Positions 5,634-6,941 of a stretch of 6,941 nt of DNA are shown piece after piece. Under the pieces are notes generated by a model. The model searched no databases and was not told where the DNA came from. It worked only from the letters and a program-made list of their open reading frames with translations. How positions within the stretch are numbered: the stretch's first letter is position 1; each line of letters starts with the position of its first letter. Origin of the DNA: Clostridiales bacterium (lineage in GTDB: Bacteria > Bacillota > Clostridia > Christensenellales > CAG-917). The stretch is taken from assembly GCA_014799525.1 (NCBI GenBank), contig JAAVHW010000044.1, forward strand, positions 1 to 6,941, given 5' to 3'. The position numbers were made by a program, and so were the translations under genes.

Positions 5634-6470
5634 ATGGATACGCCAAACTTGAAAAATATAATCACAGATACGGGCTTTAAGTTCAACAAAGCGCTTGGGC
5701 AGAATTTTATATCCGACAAAAACCTGCTCGACGCAATCGTTGCGGACAGCGGCGTGACGGCTGACGACGTCGTTGTCGAGATTGGCACTGGCGGTGGAAC
5801 GCTTACGCGCGCACTCGCTGCGGTTGCAAAAAAGGTTATCTCCTTCGAAGTTGACAAAAACGTACAAAAGGTGCTTGAAATATCCTTGCAGGGCGTTGAC
5901 AATGTGGAGGTTATCTTCCGCGATATACTGCACATGTCCGATGACGAGGTTCGCGCGGCGGCAGGGGATAGCTTCAAGGTGGTTGCAAATCTGCCGTACT
6001 ATATCACAACGCCGCTTGTAATGCGCTTTTTGGAGAGCGAGCTTGACGTAAAGAGCCTTACGGTTATGGTTCAGCAGGAAGTGGCGGATAGGTTTGTTGC
6101 AAAGCCAAATACTGCCGACTACGCAGCAATCACGCTTGCAATAGAAACCTGCGGCGAAGCCTGCATAACGCGCAAGGTAAACCGCAAGATGTTCTATCCC
6201 GTGCCAAACGTGGATAGCGCGGTGGTGCGTATCGACGTTGACAGAAATAAGCTTGCAGGCGAGAACGTGGGCGAGCTTCGCAAGCTCATACGCGCCGCAT
6301 TCGCCATGCGCCGCAAAACGCTCGCCAACAACATAAGCGTAGCCTTTGGCATAGACAAGCAAACAGCCACAGAAAAGATTGTTGCCGCAGGCTTTGCACC
6401 GCTCGTCAGAGGCGAGGTATTGTCCTTGAACGATTACATTGCTTTATCGCGTATTTTGTGTGCCGATTGA
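5634..6470 (+). CDS. ksgA: 16S rRNA (A1518/A1519-N6)-dimethyltransferase KsgA
   Basis: Dimethylates the two adjacent adenines in the 3'-terminal hairpin of 16S rRNA, a late step and checkpoint of small-subunit assembly; loss gives kasugamycin resistance. The 278-residue length is normal. The N-terminal FNKALGQNFISDKNLL (17-32) is the family lead-in. SAM-binding motif I is VEIGTGGGTLT (48-58), motif II ends in FEVDK (71-75) with the ribose-binding Glu, and RDILH (96-100) follows. The catalytic NLPYYITTP (119-127) is intact. QQEVADR (147-153) and FYPVPNVDSAVVRI (187-200) are conserved, and the C-terminal helical domain includes AFAMRRKTLANN. The NLPYY form and lack of a leader peptide fit KsgA rather than Erm. 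A ribosome binding site AGGTGA (5625-5630) sits close to the ATG. It is separated from the upstream genes by a terminator and must have its own start of transcription, which I cannot place. Confidence 0.96.
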   Translation: MDTPNLKNIITDTGFKFNKALGQNFISDKNLLDAIVADSGVTADDVVVEIGTGGGTLTRALAAVAKKVISFEVDKNVQKVLEISLQGVDNVEVIFRDILHMSDDEVRAAAGDSFKVVANLPYYITTPLVMRFLESELDVKSLTVMVQQEVADRFVAKPNTADYAAITLAIETCGEACITRKVNRKMFYPVPNVDSAVVRIDVDRNKLAGENVGELRKLIRAAFAMRRKTLANNISVAFGIDKQTATEKIVAAGFAPLVRGEVLSLNDYIALSRILCAD

Positions 6471-6489
6471 CATATTCTTGCATTGCCTC

Positions 6490-6518
6490 TTGTATTCGCG
6501 CGCGAGATATGATATTAT
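6490..6518 (+). promoter_or_regulatory. Extended -10 promoter for the DUF2804 gene
   Basis: TGATATTAT (6510-6518) is an extended -10 element (TGn + TATTAT). It lies 17 bp after a weak -35 TTGTAT (6490-6495). Transcription would start near 6525, about 25 nt before the ATG. Strength is uncertain because of the poor -35, but extended -10 promoters tolerate this. Confidence 0.55.
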
Positions 6519-6548
6519 TTAGATAATTTAATACTTTGGAGTATAATT

Positions 6549-6941
6549 ATGGAACAGCACGAGATTTTGAAGCAGACCGTTCTTTTGAACGATGAGGGCA
6601 ATATCGCCGAACCTGGCTTTGCGAAAAAGATGCTTTACACCTATAATCGCGAGAACATCAAGGCGAATAAGATGCGCCTTAAAGAGTGGGACTATTATTA
6701 TATCAGCAACAAGGAGTATGCGCTCTGCCTTACGATAAGCGATATGGGCTTTGTTGGCGCACTTAGCCTTACCGTTATGGACTTTGTCACGCCCGCGCAG
6801 TTTACAAACTCCGCAATATGCCTCTTCCCTATGGGCAAGTTCAAAATGCCGCTTACAAGCGAGAAGGGCGACTGCGAGTGGAAGATTGGCAAGGTTGAGA
6901 TGAAGTTTACAAACGACGGCAAAACTCGCCACCTTACGGGT
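6549..6941 (+). CDS. DUF2804 family protein, N-terminal part
   Basis: Partial: 131 codons, open to the end of the window. The protein begins MEQHEILKQTVLLNDEGNIA and continues through EPGFAKKMLYTYNRE, the very conserved KMRLKEWDYYYI (about 43-54) and LTISDMGFVGALSLTVMDF (about 63-81). The block 'N-R-x-x-I-K-A-x-K-x-R-x-K-E-W-D-Y-Y-Y-I' followed by '.l.I.D.G..G..S....D' is what I recall of DUF2804, a family of roughly 330-350 residues with no established function. No signal peptide or membrane helix is visible in this part, so it is probably cytoplasmic. The ribosome binding site GGAG (6538-6541) is 7 nt before the ATG, and an extended -10 promoter precedes it, so it is likely a separate transcription unit from ksgA. 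The family call comes from recalled motifs, not a search. Confidence 0.75.
   Translation, partial: MEQHEILKQTVLLNDEGNIAEPGFAKKMLYTYNRENIKANKMRLKEWDYYYISNKEYALCLTISDMGFVGALSLTVMDFVTPAQFTNSAICLFPMGKFKMPLTSEKGDCEWKIGKVEMKFTNDGKTRHLTG

Noticed and set aside
5580..6362. 260-codon open frame on the minus strand opposite ksgA
   Set aside because: It is the shadow of ksgA: the plus-strand product has every KsgA motif, and the minus frame gives a Cys/His/Tyr-rich composition with no recognisable domain.
6467..6472. TTGACA at the ksgA stop codon as the -35 of the next gene
   Set aside because: 17-18 bp downstream there is no usable -10 (TTGTAT or TGTATT). The extended -10 at 6510-6518 is too far from it.

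Overview
The window looks like a chromosomal stretch of a spore-forming Firmicute, probably an uncultured Clostridia-type bacterium. The evidence is a spmA-spmB spore-maturation pair, a methionyl-tRNA synthetase with the fused C-terminal tRNA-binding domain seen in Bacillus and Clostridium, and the metG-tatD...ksgA gene order that is a long-standing Firmicutes neighbourhood. The housekeeping genes have about half G+C by eye; one small cassette is clearly more AT-rich. No species can be named from this alone.

Layout. Positions 1-787 (minus strand): spmA followed by the start of spmB, with ATGA stop/start overlap. Positions 885-1663: a small divergent cassette, made of a 73-residue Xre/Cro-type repressor on minus and a 153-residue five-helix membrane protein of unknown function on plus. 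The roughly 95-bp region between them carries repeated TATAGGAA / TTCCTATA half-sites, one pair lying exactly between the -35 and -10 boxes of the plus-strand promoter. A strong intrinsic terminator closes the cassette. Positions 1740-5461 (plus): promoter, metG, tatD, a TatD-linked radical SAM gene and a terminator, probably one transcription unit. Positions 5462-6470: a leader region and ksgA, encoding the 16S rRNA dimethyladenosine transferase. Positions 6490-6941: a promoter and the start of a DUF2804-family gene that runs off the window.

The most striking observation is that tatD is interrupted by a perfect 44-bp tandem duplication (4451-4494 = 4495-4538). It shifts the frame and separates the last metal-binding Asp from the rest of the enzyme. 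Deleting one copy restores exactly 257 codons of an ordinary TatD. This is a very recent mutation, a reversible on/off state, or an assembly error. The second item of interest is the Xre/membrane-protein cassette, which has the architecture of a self-regulated accessory module. The rest is conserved housekeeping: tRNA charging, rRNA modification and spore maturation. I found no CRISPR array, insertion sequence, tRNA or rRNA gene.
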